From: Blastococcus sp.
GTDB taxonomy: Bacteria > Actinomycetota > Actinomycetes > Mycobacteriales > Geodermatophilaceae
DNA length: 64,000 bases
Direction of reading: 5' to 3'
Assembly: GCA_025465355.1 (NCBI GenBank)
Contig: JAODNN010000183.1
Location: 1-64,000 of the forward strand
Below are positions 1 to 8,671 of the stretch, piece by piece. The first letter of the stretch is position 1, and the number at the start of each line of letters is the position of its first letter. The notes below the pieces were generated by a model. It was not told the origin of the DNA and made no database searches. It saw only the letters and a list, made by a program, of their open reading frames with translations. The position numbers were made by a program, and so were the translations under genes.

Positions 1-675
1 GCCGCCGAGCGGGTAGTCCTTGCGCTGCGGGTGCCCGTCCCAGTCGTCGGGCATGAGGATCCGGGTCAGCGCCGGGTGGCCGTCGAAGACGATGCCGAAC
101 ATGTCGAACGTCTCCCGCTCCTGCCAGTCCGCCGTCGGGTAGAGGCCGGTCACCGAGGGCACGTGCGCGTCCTCGGCGGTCACGGCGACCTCGAGCCGGA
201 TGCGCCGCCGATAGGTCATCGACGTCAGGTGGTAGACGACGTGCAGCCGCGGGCGGTCAGGAGCGGCCGCGGGGCCGCCGCTGTCGAGGTAGTCGACGCC
301 CGAGACGCTGCTGCAGAGCTCGAAGCGGAGGGCCTCGTCGTCCCGGAGGGCCCGGACGAGGGTCAGCAGGTGCTCACGGACGACGAAGTAGGTGATCTCG
401 CCGCGGTCGACCAGCACCCGCTGGACGGCGGCGGCGTAGGTGGCCTCGCCGACGGCCTCGATGAGCGCGTCGGTGACCTCGTCGAAGTAGCCGCCGTAGG
501 GGCGCTCGGTGGAGTGCAGCGTGACCGCGCCGCCGGGCTCGATGCGCACCAGCCCGCCGAACCCGGAGGTGTCCCCGCTGCCGGTGACGCCGAAGGCGCC
601 CTTCCGGAAGCCGTTACCGGAGGCGTTCGCTCCGACGGCGGGATCCGCGTCGCTGCGGTCGCCCGGGCCGGTCAT
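1..675 (-). CDS. nuoC: NADH-quinone oxidoreductase subunit C, 3' end outside window
   Basis: This is the peripheral-arm subunit (30 kDa family) of proton-pumping Complex I, which passes electrons from NADH toward menaquinone. The visible 225 codons begin at an ATG that overlaps the nuoB stop as ATGA, so translation is probably coupled. The N-terminal 45 or so residues are Gly/Asp-rich and poorly conserved. The family core follows, including the stretch reading [15 protein letters not shown] and then the conserved [17 protein letters not shown]. The gene runs off the left edge, so nuoD is expected next. It is co-transcribed with nuoA and nuoB. Confidence 0.95.
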   Translation of the reverse strand, partial: MTGPGDRSDADPAVGANASGNGFRKGAFGVTGSGDTSGFGGLVRIEPGGAVTLHSTERPYGGYFDEVTDALIEAVGEATYAAAVQRVLVDRGEITYFVVREHLLTLVRALRDDEALRFELCSSVSGVDYLDSGGPAAAPDRPRLHVVYHLTSMTYRRRIRLEVAVTAEDAHVPSVTGLYPTADWQERETFDMFGIVFDGHPALTRILMPDDWDGHPQRKDYPLGG

Positions 676-1346
676 CGACGGTCCCCCGCGCCCGGCAGCA
701 GCACCGCGTTCCCGCCCCGCTGCTCGATGGCGAACTGGCCGGTACGGCCCTCGGCCGCCGCCTGCTCGTAGGCACGGCGCAGGTGCTTGTCCGCACGCAC
801 CGTCGACGGCATCTCGACGTGGAGATCCTTGGCGGTGCCGTCCGCCTCGGCGCGGGCCAGCTGGCGGGCCCGCTTCTCGCCGAGCGGCTCGTTCATGATC
901 TTGTGGTGCAGCTTGAGGATCGCGTCCATCAGCATCTCCGGCCGCGGCGGGCAGCCGGGCAGGTACATGTCCACCGGCACGATGTGGTCGACGCCCTGCA
1001 CGATCGCGTAGTTGTTGAACATGCCGCCCGAGCTAGCGCAGACGCCCATCGCCAGGACCCAGCGGGGCTCCGGCATCTGGTCGTAGATCTGCCGCAGGAC
1101 CGGCGCCATCTTCTGGCTCACCCGGCCGGCCACGATCATCAGGTCCGCCTGGCGCGGCGAGGCGCGGAAGACCTCCATGCCGAAGCGGGCGAGGTCGTAC
1201 CGACCGGCGCCGGAGGCCATCATCTCGATCGCGCAGCACGCCAGCCCGAACGTCGCCGGCCAGAGCGAGGACTTGCGCGTCCAGTTGACCAGCTTCTCCA
1301 CCGTGGTCAGCAGGACCCCGCTGGGCAGCTTCTCCTCGAGTCCCAT
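672..1346 (-). CDS. nuoB: NADH-quinone oxidoreductase subunit B
   Basis: This 224-residue Complex I subunit holds the terminal iron-sulfur cluster N2 that donates electrons to quinone. The N2 ligand pattern is visible: a CC pair in [10 protein letters not shown], a Cys in [10 protein letters not shown] and a Cys in [10 protein letters not shown]. The ATG at 1346 was chosen because AGGAGG lies just upstream and the family begins MGLEEKL. A longer reading frame extends further but carries no family sequence. It lies 13 bases after nuoA and overlaps nuoC by 4 bases. Confidence 0.97.
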   Translation of the reverse strand: MGLEEKLPSGVLLTTVEKLVNWTRKSSLWPATFGLACCAIEMMASGAGRYDLARFGMEVFRASPRQADLMIVAGRVSQKMAPVLRQIYDQMPEPRWVLAMGVCASSGGMFNNYAIVQGVDHIVPVDMYLPGCPPRPEMLMDAILKLHHKIMNEPLGEKRARQLARAEADGTAKDLHVEMPSTVRADKHLRRAYEQAAAEGRTGQFAIEQRGGNAVLLPGAGDRR

Positions 1347-1359
1347 CGCCGTCCTCCTG

Positions 1360-1731
1360 TCAGTCCCAGTCGAGCCCACCGCGACGCCACACATAGGCGT
1401 ATGCGATGAACACCGTGCCGATGAAAACGACCATCTCGACCAGCCCGAACACGCCGAGCCGGTCGCTCGTGATGGCCCACGGGTAGAGGAAGACGATCTC
1501 GATGTCGAAGACGATGAAGAGCATCGCCGTCAGGTAGTACTTGACCGGGAATCGGCCGCCCGAGAGCGGCTGGTGCACCGGCTCGATCCCGCACTCGTAG
1601 GCGTCGAGCTTCGCGCGGTTGTAGCGGCGGGGCCCGACGTGCGGGGCCATCGCCACGGAGAACACCGCGAACGCCGCGGCCAGCGCGAAGAGCCCGATGA
1701 TCGGGACGTAGTTCGAGAGCATCAGCGGCAC
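1360..1731 (-). CDS. nuoA: NADH-quinone oxidoreductase subunit A
   Basis: This is the small membrane subunit of Complex I, about 123 residues with three expected transmembrane helices. The conserved YECGIEP motif and the following [17 protein letters not shown] stretch are present. The start could be the GTG at 1731 or the ATG at 1722 (MLSNYVPI); the latter matches the usual family N-terminus better, but neither ribosome site is decisive. It lies 88 bases downstream of menJ, so a single menJ-nuoABC transcript from the Rex-controlled region is plausible. Confidence 0.95.
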   Translation of the reverse strand: MPLMLSNYVPIIGLFALAAAFAVFSVAMAPHVGPRRYNRAKLDAYECGIEPVHQPLSGGRFPVKYYLTAMLFIVFDIEIVFLYPWAITSDRLGVFGLVEMVVFIGTVFIAYAYVWRRGGLDWD

Positions 1732-1819
1732 CCTACGGTGAGGACGATCACGTTCCGGGGAGGGAACAGCGGCCGACGGAGCGTGTCGACATGTGTTCGG
1801 AGTGTGATGCCGGCCACGG

Positions 1820-3109
1820 TCATACCGCCGGGGCCAGCCGGGTCAGGAAGGCCACGGCGCGGTCCACGCCGTCGCCGTGCCGACCGTCGGTGAGGTTGCC
1901 CATCAGGCGCAGTGCCGCGTTCACCAGAACAGGCCGTTTGAGCCCGTGCGCGGTGGCGAAACGGACGACGTCCGGGCGGCTGAGCAGCGCCAGGAACCCC
2001 ATCCCCAGCCGGTGGTGCCGGCCGTATTCGGCGCGCAGCCGGTCGGGGTAACGGCGCAGGACGCTCTCCCTGGCGGGGCCGGCGGGGGCGGCGATCGCCT
2101 CGACGGCGGTCTCGGCGGCCATCCGGCCGGTCTCCATGGCATAGCTGATCCCCTCGCCGTTGAAGGGGTTGACCACGCCGGCCGCATCGCCGGTGAGCAG
2201 CAGTCCCCGGCTGTAGGACGGCTGGCGGTGCAAGGCCATCGGCAGCCCGGCACCGCGGAGGGGCGTGACGGCGTTCTCCTCGGTCAGCTCCCACTCGGGC
2301 GGCAGGGTGGCCAGCCAGTTCCGGAGGACCTCGCGGTGGTCTGCGCCCGTGGCGCGGCGGGTGTCGAGCAGGCCGAAGCCGACGTTCGCCGTTCCGTCAC
2401 CCATGCCGAACACCCACCCGTAGCCCGGCATCGAGTCCGCGCTGGGGCCCGCGGCCGTGAGGTCGAAGGAGATGTCGAGGTAGTGGTCGTCGGTCTTCGG
2501 CGTGCGTACGTATCGGCGGACGGCCACGCCGAGCGGCCGGTCCTCGCGCCGGACGAGGCCCAGCGACTTGGCCAGCCGCCCGGACAGCCCTTCGGCCGAC
2601 ACCACCAGAGGCGCCCGCCAGGTGACCGGCGCCTTGTCGGGACCCACCTGCGCGTGCACCCCGGCGACCCGGCCGGCGTCGTCGAGCAGCGGATCGCTGA
2701 CGGTGACCTCGGTGTACAGCCGGGCTCCCGCGCCCTCCGCGTGCGCGGCGAGCATGGCGTCCAGCTCGCGCCGCGGGCGGACCAGGCTGTAGCCCGGCCA
2801 GCGGCCCAGCCGCGGCCAGTCGACCTCGACGACCTGACCGCCGCCGTGCACCCGCAACCCGCGGTGGCGGACCCAGCCGGCAGCCGGCGAGGTGTCGATC
2901 CCCATGGCCTCGAGCGCCTTCACACCGCGGGGAGTGAGGCCGTCGCCGCAGACCTTCTCGCGCGGGAACCGGGCCTTCTCGAGGACGACGACATCGAGGC
3001 CCGCGCGCGCCAGCCACCACGCCGCCGAGGAACCGGCCGGGCCGGCGCCGACGACGACCACGTCGGCGCTGCGCTGCGCCCGTGAGTCCTCCGTCATCGC
3101 GCTCGACAC
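1820..3109 (-). CDS. menJ: Geranylgeranyl reductase family flavoprotein, probable menaquinone reductase
   Basis: This FAD-dependent oxidoreductase of 429 residues is probably MenJ, which saturates an isoprene unit of the menaquinone tail at the membrane. It has an N-terminal dinucleotide motif VVVGAGPAGSSAAW, the family signature EKVCGDGLTPRG near residue 55, a GYGWVFGMGDG segment and the second FAD motif LLTGDAAGVVNPFNGEGI. The GTG at 3109 has AGAGGGG upstream; an ATG four codons later is the alternative. It sits upstream of nuoA and follows a perfect Rex operator, which fits a role in electron transport. Assignment to MenJ rather than a lipid or chlorophyll reductase rests on the surrounding men and nuo genes. 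Confidence 0.85.
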   Translation of the reverse strand: MSSAMTEDSRAQRSADVVVVGAGPAGSSAAWWLARAGLDVVVLEKARFPREKVCGDGLTPRGVKALEAMGIDTSPAAGWVRHRGLRVHGGGQVVEVDWPRLGRWPGYSLVRPRRELDAMLAAHAEGAGARLYTEVTVSDPLLDDAGRVAGVHAQVGPDKAPVTWRAPLVVSAEGLSGRLAKSLGLVRREDRPLGVAVRRYVRTPKTDDHYLDISFDLTAAGPSADSMPGYGWVFGMGDGTANVGFGLLDTRRATGADHREVLRNWLATLPPEWELTEENAVTPLRGAGLPMALHRQPSYSRGLLLTGDAAGVVNPFNGEGISYAMETGRMAAETAVEAIAAPAGPARESVLRRYPDRLRAEYGRHHRLGMGFLALLSRPDVVRFATAHGLKRPVLVNAALRLMGNLTDGRHGDGVDRAVAFLTRLAPAV

Positions 3110-3155
3110 CGGCGATGCCCCTCTCTTCTGGCCCTTGCTGACCGACGGCCCGAGC

Positions 3156-3173
3156 TTGTGAATAGATTCACAA
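3156..3173. promoter_or_regulatory. Perfect Rex operator upstream of menJ-nuoABC
   Basis: The 18 bases read TTGTGAATAGATTCACAA, an exact TTGTGAA-N4-TTCACAA palindrome, with one further C/G pair on each side (3155 to 3174). This is the binding consensus of the NADH-sensing repressor Rex. It lies 46 bases before the menJ start and just downstream of a minus-strand TAGACT -10 candidate at 3187-3192, where bound Rex would block transcription. The rex gene itself is in this window. Confidence 0.85.
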
Positions 3174-3410
3174 GTGGCTTGGTCCGAGTCTAGGCCCGGG
3201 TGTGAGCAAGCTGACAGGGCCCCCTCGCGGCGGGCGTCAGGGCCCTCCCGTTCCCTCCTCGCGCAGGGCAGCGGAGCTCGCCGCAGACAGCAGGCAGACA
3301 GCCACGCACGGCCTCAGCGCGCTGCACCGAGCCGGTGGTGCGACGACTCCTCGAACCCGGCCAGGACCTGGCCATCCGCTACACCGGACGACCGGCCGAG
3401 ATCGGGGCGG

Positions 3411-3593
3411 TCAGCAGCCGGCGCCCGCGGACGACTCCGGCCCTGCGCACGGCGACCCTTCTCGCGCGACCGGCTCAGCCGGGTCGGGCGGCTCCGGCAA
3501 GGGATTGGGCACCGGCGGTGCCGGGGGTGGCGGCGACACGGGATCGAACGGCGACGGCGGCTCCGGCGGCACAGGGGGCGGGGGTGTCGTCAT
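3411..3593 (-). CDS. Possible proline-rich small protein
   Basis: This 60-codon frame lies in the 590-base gap between menG and menJ. The first 40 residues are dominated by proline (MTTPPPPVPPEPPSP) and the tail is Ala/Gly/Ser rich. No ribosome site is obvious before the ATG and no signal peptide or domain is seen. The opposite strand reads as a Gly-rich frame, as expected for such composition. It may be a fortuitous product of biased sequence. Apart from the Rex site and its -10 box, I see nothing else in the gap. Confidence 0.25.
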   Translation of the reverse strand: MTTPPPPVPPEPPSPFDPVSPPPPAPPVPNPLPEPPDPAEPVAREGSPCAGPESSAGAGC

Positions 3594-3701
3594 GGAACGA
3601 CGCTAGATCCGCGACGGTCACTGCGGAAGCATCGGCTGCCTTCAGGCTGCGGATCCGGCCGGACAGCCTTCGACGGTGCGATCCGCCGGTTTGGGCCGGT
3701 C

Positions 3702-4421
3702 TCAGACCCGGCGGCCGCGGTGCAGGGCCACGATCCCGCCGGTCAGGTTGCGCCAGCCCACATCGGCCCAGCCGGCTTCCTGCACCCGAGCAGCGAGCGC
3801 GGGCTGGTCGGGCCAGGCCCGGATCGACTCGGCGAGGTAGACGTAGGCCTCGGGGTTGCTGCTCACCGTCCGCGCGATGCGCGGCAGTGCCTTCATCAGG
3901 TACTCGGTGTAAACGGTGCGGAACGGCGACCACGTGGGGCTGGAGAACTCGCAGATCACCAGCGTCCCGCCGGGACGGGTAACCCGACGGAACTCGCGCA
4001 GCGCGGCGTCGGGGTCGGCCACGTTGCGCAGCCCGAAGGAGATGACGACGCTGTCGACGCTCTCGTCCGCCAGCGGCAGAGCCATCGCGTCGCCGGCCAC
4101 CTTGGGCACCGGCCGCGCGGCTCCTGCGGCCAGCATGCCCTGCGAGAAGTCGCAGGCGATCGCGGTCACCCCGCCCGCGGCCAGTTCCACCGTCGACACC
4201 GCCGTCCCGGCGGCGACGTCGAGCACCGTCTGGCCCGGCCGGGCCCCCAGGGCCTCCCGCGTGGCCCTCCGCCAGGAGGCGTCCAGGCCGGCGGAGAGCA
4301 CCGTGTTCGTCACGTCGTAGCGGCGCGCGACCCGGTCGAACATGGCGGCCACCTCGGCCGGCTGCTTGTCCAGTTGTGCCCGGACCCCGGCGGTGTGTGC
4401 GTCGTCTCGCCGGTCTCCCAC
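3702..4421 (-). CDS. menG: Demethylmenaquinone methyltransferase
   Basis: This class I SAM-dependent methyltransferase of the UbiE/MenG family, 239 residues, catalyses the last ring methylation of menaquinone. [17 protein letters not shown] precedes the SAM-binding glycine motif [12 protein letters not shown], and the family block [17 protein letters not shown] is intact. The GTG at 4421 gives an N-terminus of about 27 residues before the conserved MFD. A minus-strand TAGCGT -10 box at 4429-4434 ends 7 bases before it, suggesting a leaderless message. It diverges from menF across 32 bases. Confidence 0.93.
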   Translation of the reverse strand: MGDRRDDAHTAGVRAQLDKQPAEVAAMFDRVARRYDVTNTVLSAGLDASWRRATREALGARPGQTVLDVAAGTAVSTVELAAGGVTAIACDFSQGMLAAGAARPVPKVAGDAMALPLADESVDSVVISFGLRNVADPDAALREFRRVTRPGGTLVICEFSSPTWSPFRTVYTEYLMKALPRIARTVSSNPEAYVYLAESIRAWPDQPALAARVQEAGWADVGWRNLTGGIVALHRGRRV

Positions 4422-4453
4422 AGCAAGGACGCTACAAGGCTGCCTACGCTGGG
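4422..4453. promoter_or_regulatory. Divergent menG/menF promoters, probably leaderless
   Basis: The 32-base gap contains TAGCGT on the minus strand (4429-4434), 7 bases before the menG GTG. It also contains TACGCT on the plus strand (4445-4450), 3 bases before the menF ATG or 6 before the next GTG. Both fit actinobacterial -10 boxes placed so that transcripts begin at or near the start codon. Confidence 0.55.
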
Positions 4454-5722
4454 ATGGTGACCGCGGCTGCTCTGACCTCCCCGGACGCCGCCTCGCTGAC
4501 CGTGACGACCGTCCGCACGGACGACGCAGCCACGCTGATCGACCTGGTTCCGGCCGAAGGAGCGCTCTCGTGGGTCCGCCGCGGCGAGGGTCTGGTGGGC
4601 TGGGGTGAGGCCGCGCGACTGGAGGTCTCCGGCCCGGATGCGCTCGCCGAGGCCGCCGCCTGGTGGGCTCAGTACACCGAGGATCTGGCCGTCGACGACG
4701 CGCTCGGCGTCCCTGGTTCCGGGCCGGTCCTGTTCAGCAGCATCGCGTTCGACCCGACCGCCGGGACGTCGGTCTTCGTCGTCCCCCGGGTGACCGTCGG
4801 CCGCCGCGACGGCCGCGGCTGGATCACCACGATCGGCGACGCCGACGACCGTGACCGCATGGCGGAGGATCCGGTGGACGACAGCACGGCCCCGCGCCTG
4901 CGCTACGCCGACGGCGCCCTGGACCCGGCAAGCTGGTGTGCCGCGGTCCAGATCGCGGTCCAGCGGATCGGCGCCGGGGAACTGGCGAAGGTGGTCCTTG
5001 CCCGCGACCTGCTGGTCGCGTCCGACGTCCCCCTCGACCCCCGCCGCCTGCTGCGACGGCTGGCCGCGCGCTTCCCGGACTGCTGGACGTTCGCCGTCGA
5101 CGGGCTGCTCGGGGCGACCCCGGAGCTCCTGCTCCGCCGGACCGGCCGCGAGCTGTCCGCACGCGTGCTGGCCGGCACCGCTCCACGCGGAGCTGGAGCC
5201 GACGACGACCGGCTGGCCGCCGCACTGATCGGCTCGGCCAAGGACCGCGCCGAGCACGAGCTCGCGGTCGACTCCCTGGTCCGCGCGCTCGAGCCGTTCT
5301 GCACCACGCTCACGGCGCCGGCGGAACCCCAGCTGCTGACCCTGGCCAACGTCCGGCACCTGGCCACCGACGTCGTCGGGACCCAGCGGAGCGGCGGCAC
5401 GCGGGGCCGGGCGGGCCTGCTGGATCTGATCGGCGCCGTCCATCCGACGGCGGCCGTGTGCGGCACGCCCACGGCGGACGCCGCCGCGGTCATCGCTGAG
5501 CTCGAGGGAATGGACCGGGGACGCTACGCGGGCCCGGTCGGCTGGCTCGACGCCCGGGGGAACGGAGAGTTCGGACTCGCGCTGCGCTGCGCCGAGCTCA
5601 CCGGCGACGACGGAGCCCGGCTGTTCGCCGGCTGCGGCATCGTGGCCGGCTCGGATCCAGCCGCCGAGCTGGCCGAGACCCAGGCGAAGTTCGCCGCCTT
5701 CCAGGCCGCTCTCGAGGGGTAG
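4454..5722 (+). CDS. menF: Isochorismate synthase
   Basis: This chorismate-binding-fold enzyme of about 422 residues converts chorismate to isochorismate, the first committed step of menaquinone synthesis. The C-terminal core shows [35 protein letters not shown], the [15 protein letters not shown] block and [11 protein letters not shown], ending in [16 protein letters not shown]. The start at ATG 4454 (or GTG 4457) replaces a 26-codon upstream extension without family sequence. The entC-type siderophore enzymes share this fold; the men neighbourhood favours MenF. Confidence 0.9.
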   Translation: MVTAAALTSPDAASLTVTTVRTDDAATLIDLVPAEGALSWVRRGEGLVGWGEAARLEVSGPDALAEAAAWWAQYTEDLAVDDALGVPGSGPVLFSSIAFDPTAGTSVFVVPRVTVGRRDGRGWITTIGDADDRDRMAEDPVDDSTAPRLRYADGALDPASWCAAVQIAVQRIGAGELAKVVLARDLLVASDVPLDPRRLLRRLAARFPDCWTFAVDGLLGATPELLLRRTGRELSARVLAGTAPRGAGADDDRLAAALIGSAKDRAEHELAVDSLVRALEPFCTTLTAPAEPQLLTLANVRHLATDVVGTQRSGGTRGRAGLLDLIGAVHPTAAVCGTPTADAAAVIAELEGMDRGRYAGPVGWLDARGNGEFGLALRCAELTGDDGARLFAGCGIVAGSDPAAELAETQAKFAAFQAALEG

Positions 5723-5729
5723 CGCGCGG

Positions 5730-5876
5730 CTACTGGCCGGCCGGGGAGAACGACTGGACGACGGCCAGCTCCGTCGGGGCCGGGGTGGCGTGCACCGTCG
5801 CGAAGCCGGCGATCCCCGCCGCCACAGCGACGGTCGCGCCCATGAGGCGCAGCGAGCTCATGATCGTGCGGGTCAT
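5730..5876 (-). CDS. 48-residue secreted or membrane-anchored peptide
   Basis: This frame is too short for routine ORF lists. ATG at 5876 lies one base after the stop of the 96-residue secreted gene, so it is probably translated by re-initiation. The peptide starts MTRTIMSSLRLMGATVAVAA, has a hydrophobic segment of about 20 residues ending near ATVHA, and finishes with a polar tail ending SFSPAGQ. The N-terminal basic residues and hydrophobic core resemble a signal peptide with a possible AxA-like site. Function is unknown. The tail-to-tail gap to menF is only 7 bases. Confidence 0.5.
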   Translation of the reverse strand: MTRTIMSSLRLMGATVAVAAGIAGFATVHATPAPTELAVVQSFSPAGQ

Positions 5877-5877
5877 C

Positions 5878-6168
5878 TCAGAAGCGCTGACCGGTCGGCG
5901 AGAGGGTGATGCAGTCGTTGTGGTGCTGAGTCGGCTTGGCCGCGTCGCAGAAGAACACCGGGATCCGGCCGCTGTCCGTGACGATGAACTTGTCGGGACC
6001 GTTGCCGTTGCCCGGCCCCTCGATGATGTAGGCCGGACCGTCGTTCACCGGCGCCGCGGAGGCGGCCGGCGCGATGGCGACCGAGCCGAGAGCCGCGATC
6101 CCGGCCACGGCCAGGGTGAGGGCGAAGCGGCGGGCGGTGCGGACCTGCGGGCGGGTGCTGCTGGTCAT
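5878..6168 (-). CDS. Small secreted protein, C-x-LSPTGQRF tail
   Basis: This 96-residue exported protein has a classical Sec signal peptide: ARRFALTLAVAGIAALG followed by an ASA cleavage site near residue 38. The mature part is Gly/Asn-rich, then has two cysteines (VFFCDAAK and NDCITLS) and ends PTGQRF. Its signal peptide, the PD-x-G stretch and the C-terminal motif match the neighbouring 176-residue protein, so the two are tandem paralogues. The ATG at 6168 has AGGAGAG upstream. The gene has its own leader (6169-6274) and is followed by the 48-residue frame. No known domain was recognised. Confidence 0.75.
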   Translation of the reverse strand: MTSSTRPQVRTARRFALTLAVAGIAALGSVAIAPAASAAPVNDGPAYIIEGPGNGNGPDKFIVTDSGRIPVFFCDAAKPTQHHNDCITLSPTGQRF

Positions 6169-6274
6169 GTCGGCTCTCCTTGCGTGTCGGGACCGGGTCG
6201 GTCCCCGGTGACAGATCTGACGATGGAGTGCACAGCGCAGGGCTCCGACGAGGGAGCCACAAGAAGGGCGCAAG
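6169..6274 (-). promoter_or_regulatory. Shared leader, copy 1: 11-bp direct repeats plus hairpin
   Basis: Reading toward the gene, the leader has two CTTG(C/T)G-type units exactly 11 bases apart (plus-strand positions 6268-6274 and 6257-6263). A CATCGTC block follows, then TGTCACCGGG and a GGGACC/GGTCCC stem with a 5-base loop, then CAAGGAGAG as ribosome site. The same elements in the same order precede the 176-residue paralogue. The 11-bp period is typical of OmpR-family response-regulator sites; no known riboswitch was recognised. Confidence 0.6.
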
Positions 6275-6280
6275 GAATCA

Positions 6281-6313
6281 GCGCCGGCACCCGGCGAAGC
6301 CGGGTGCCGGCGC
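6281..6313 (-). terminator. Hairpin terminator after the 176-residue secreted gene
   Basis: GCGCCGGCACCCGGC pairs perfectly with its complement across a GAA triloop, giving a 15-bp stem. It starts 6 bases beyond the stop codon at 6320. There is no strong U tract, as is common in actinobacteria. It separates this gene from the leader of the next paralogue, so the two are probably transcribed independently. Confidence 0.75.
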
Positions 6314-6319
6314 CGGAGC

Positions 6320-6850
6320 TCAGAAGCGCCCGCCGTTGGGCACGACGACGCAGTTCTTCTGGGCGGCCTTGTCGATAGCGGCCTGCGCCTGCGCCTCGAG
6401 CTTGCTGGCGACCAGGTCGAGCCCGTCGGCGACCATCTCGGTGACCCGTGCCTGGGCCGGCGTCATCGTGTCCTCGTGGGCACGCAGCGAAGCGGCGGCT
6501 GCGCGGGACCTGGCGGCCAGCTGGAGCAGCGGGGCAACCTTCGCGGTCGCCTCGGCGACCTTCTTGTTCGAGTCCGCGAGGTCCTTGGCGGTGCAGACCT
6601 TGGGGGCCTTCACCGGCTTGCCGTTCTTGTCGTAGACGACGTCCGGCGGCGGGGTCACGGCGGCCGGGTCGGTCGCGGCCGGGTCGCTCGCCGCGGGATC
6701 GGTCGCGGCGACGTCGCCGGCAGCCGGCTGCACGGCGACGACGTCGTCCGCGAAGGCGGCGGGGGCGATGGCAACGGCGCCGAAGGCCGTCACGCCGGTC
6801 ATGGCCAGCGTCACCGCGATCCGGCGGAGGGGGCTGATCGTCGTGTTCAT
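6320..6850 (-). CDS. Secreted protein with helical insert, paralogue of the 96-residue gene
   Basis: This 176-residue protein has a Sec signal peptide (RRIAVTLAMTGVTAFGAVA, cleavage after AFA near residue 34). An Ala/Asp/Pro repeat segment of the form ATDPAASDPAATDPAA follows, then DKNGKPVKAPKVCTAKDL, a helix-rich Ala/Lys region of about 70 residues and the tail NCVVVPNGGRF. Two cysteines flank the helical region. The N- and C-terminal modules match the downstream paralogue, so the helical part looks like an insertion or the shorter copy a deletion. The start has AAGGAGAG. Cell-envelope localisation is inferred; function is unknown. Confidence 0.75.
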   Translation of the reverse strand: MNTTISPLRRIAVTLAMTGVTAFGAVAIAPAAFADDVVAVQPAAGDVAATDPAASDPAATDPAAVTPPPDVVYDKNGKPVKAPKVCTAKDLADSNKKVAEATAKVAPLLQLAARSRAAAASLRAHEDTMTPAQARVTEMVADGLDLVASKLEAQAQAAIDKAAQKNCVVVPNGGRF

Positions 6851-6959
6851 GTCGTCGTCTCTCCTTGACTTCCCGGGACCGGGTGGGTCCCGGTGACAGA
6901 AACGACGATGCAGGCCCAACCGCAGGCCTCCCGCGCGGAATCCGCAAGAAAGCCACAAG
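6851..6959 (-). promoter_or_regulatory. Shared leader, copy 2: 11-bp direct repeats plus hairpin
   Basis: This is the same architecture as the 6169-6274 leader. CTTGTGG and CTTGCGG lie 11 bases apart (plus-strand 6953-6959 and 6942-6948). CATCGTC and TGTCACCGGGACC follow, then a hairpin CCGGGACC/GGTCCCGG with loop CACCC, and GTCAAGGAGAG as ribosome site. Preservation of these parts while intervening bases differ argues for selection on regulation. Confidence 0.6.
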
Positions 6960-6982
6960 GAACGCCGACCGGCGGAAGACCC

Positions 6983-8671
6983 TCAGAGGGCGCGTGCGGC
7001 AGCGTCCCGGAGCGCCTGCGCGAGCGCCGCGTCGCCCCGCTGATCGGTGCGGACGACGACAACGCGCGGGCCGCCCAGCCCGAGCGCCCCGGCCAACTCG
7101 CCTGGATCGGCCACGGCGCTGGCCGCCCAGCCCAGTGACCGCGCGACGGCCACCAGGTCGCGCCCGTGCGGAGTGCCGAAGACCCGCGGGTAGTCCTGCT
7201 GGTGGCGCTCCTCCCCCGGTTCCAGCTGGGCGAAGATCCCGCCGCCGTCGTTGTCCGGGACGATCACGGTCAGATCGGGGACCGGCTCACCGTGGCCGGT
7301 GAGCAGCCCCGTCAGGTCGTGCAGGAACGTCAGATCGCCCATCAGGGCGAACGCCGGGCGGCGGCCGTGCGCCACAGCCGCACCGATTGCGGTCGAGATC
7401 GTCCCGTCGATCCCGGCCACACCGCGGTTGGCCAGCACCCGCACGTCGCCGCGGGGCACCGCCACCCGGTCGACGTCCCGAACCGGCGTCGACGAACCGA
7501 GCACCAGCAACGCCCCTCTCGGCAGCGCCGCGACGACGTCCCGCGCGAGGCGCGGGGCGCTCAGCGAGCCCGTCTCGTCGAGCAGCGCGTCGACGGCCGC
7601 GCCGACCCGCGCGGCGGCGTCCTGCCAGACCTCCAGCCACTCGGAGCTGACGGGGTCGATCGGGCGGGCCGCGCCCAGGCCCCGCCCCACCAGTGCGGTG
7701 CTCCGCGCGGTGTCCGGCCACCGTGGAGCGCCGGCCATGGTCTCCACCAGCACGTCCGAGTCGGCGAGCAGCGCGCTGACCGACCGGGCCAGCGTCGGAC
7801 GCCCGAGGACCACCACGTGGTCGGGCCGGTGCTGGGCCAGCCACCCCGGCACGCCCAGCAGCAGCACACCCCCACGGACGGCGCCGGACCATGCGCCGCT
7901 CGACGGTTCCGCGAGGACCGGCCACCCGAAGGCACGAGCGGTCTCGGCCGCGATGCGGCCGGTCACGGCCGCGCCGTCGCCGGCGACCACCAGGGTGCGT
8001 CGCGGGCGGCCGACCGACGGCGCGGGCGACTCATGGGCCGGGGCTGCCTCCGTCCACGGCCGCCCCTCCGGCCGCCCGGCCCACGGCGCCGACAACTCGC
8101 CGGGCGGTTCGTCGTCGGGCAGCAGCGGCTCGCGCAGCGCCAGGTTCAGGTGCACCGGCCCCGGATCCCCCGAGAGCGCGCCGGTAGCGGTCAGCAACGC
8201 CCGTGCGGCAAGCGACCGCCAGTACCGGTTCTGCGGAGCCTCCCGGCCGGCCTCCGGCACGCCGACGTCGGCGCTCCAGCGCACCGCGCCGCCGTACAGG
8301 CCGGGCTGGTCGATGGTCTGGTTGGCGCCCGTCCCGCGCAGTTCCGGCGGGCGGTCGGCGGTGAGCGCCAGCAGCGGCACCCCGCTGGCGTCGGCCTCGA
8401 GCACCGCGGCGTGCAGGTGCGCGGCCGCCGTCCCCGACGTGGTCAGGACCGGGACCGGCAGCCCGGAGGCCTTTGCCAGGCCGAGTGCCAGGAACGCCGC
8501 GGTCCGCTCGTCGATCCGCACGTGCAGGCGCAGCCGGCCGGCCCGCTCGGCGGCCGCCAGGGCGAGAGCCACGGGCGCGGACCGAGACCCGGGCGCGAGG
8601 ACGGCGTCAGTGACACCGCCCCGGACGAGCTCGTCGACCAGAACCCGGCCGAACGCGGTGGATGGGTTCAC
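6983..8671 (-). CDS. menD: 2-succinyl-5-enolpyruvyl-6-hydroxy-3-cyclohexene-1-carboxylate synthase
   Basis: This thiamine-diphosphate enzyme of 562 residues joins isochorismate and 2-oxoglutarate in menaquinone synthesis. The N-terminus shows DAVLAPGSRSAPVALALA, then RIDERTAAFLALGLAKA and LTTSGTAAAHLHAAVLEA. The C-terminal cofactor domain has ANRGVAGIDGTISTAIGAA and LMGDLTFLHDLTGLL, with NDNGGGIFAQLE-type metal-binding sequence (here PDNDGGGIF). The GTG at 8671 overlaps the menC stop as GTGA. A longer in-frame extension over menC is antisense-like and was rejected. Confidence 0.96.
   Translation of the reverse strand: MNPSTAFGRVLVDELVRGGVTDAVLAPGSRSAPVALALAAAERAGRLRLHVRIDERTAAFLALGLAKASGLPVPVLTTSGTAAAHLHAAVLEADASGVPLLALTADRPPELRGTGANQTIDQPGLYGGAVRWSADVGVPEAGREAPQNRYWRSLAARALLTATGALSGDPGPVHLNLALREPLLPDDEPPGELSAPWAGRPEGRPWTEAAPAHESPAPSVGRPRRTLVVAGDGAAVTGRIAAETARAFGWPVLAEPSSGAWSGAVRGGVLLLGVPGWLAQHRPDHVVVLGRPTLARSVSALLADSDVLVETMAGAPRWPDTARSTALVGRGLGAARPIDPVSSEWLEVWQDAAARVGAAVDALLDETGSLSAPRLARDVVAALPRGALLVLGSSTPVRDVDRVAVPRGDVRVLANRGVAGIDGTISTAIGAAVAHGRRPAFALMGDLTFLHDLTGLLTGHGEPVPDLTVIVPDNDGGGIFAQLEPGEERHQQDYPRVFGTPHGRDLVAVARSLGWAASAVADPGELAGALGLGGPRVVVVRTDQRGDAALAQALRDAAARAL

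Noticed and set aside
3174-4460. 428-residue plus-strand frame over menG
   Set aside because: It is a high-GC shadow of menG with biased Arg/Gly composition and no domain.
6169-6280. c-di-AMP (ydaO) or other known riboswitch in the secreted-gene leader
   Set aside because: Only one clear hairpin and direct repeats are present. The leader is too short and lacks the expected multi-helix consensus.
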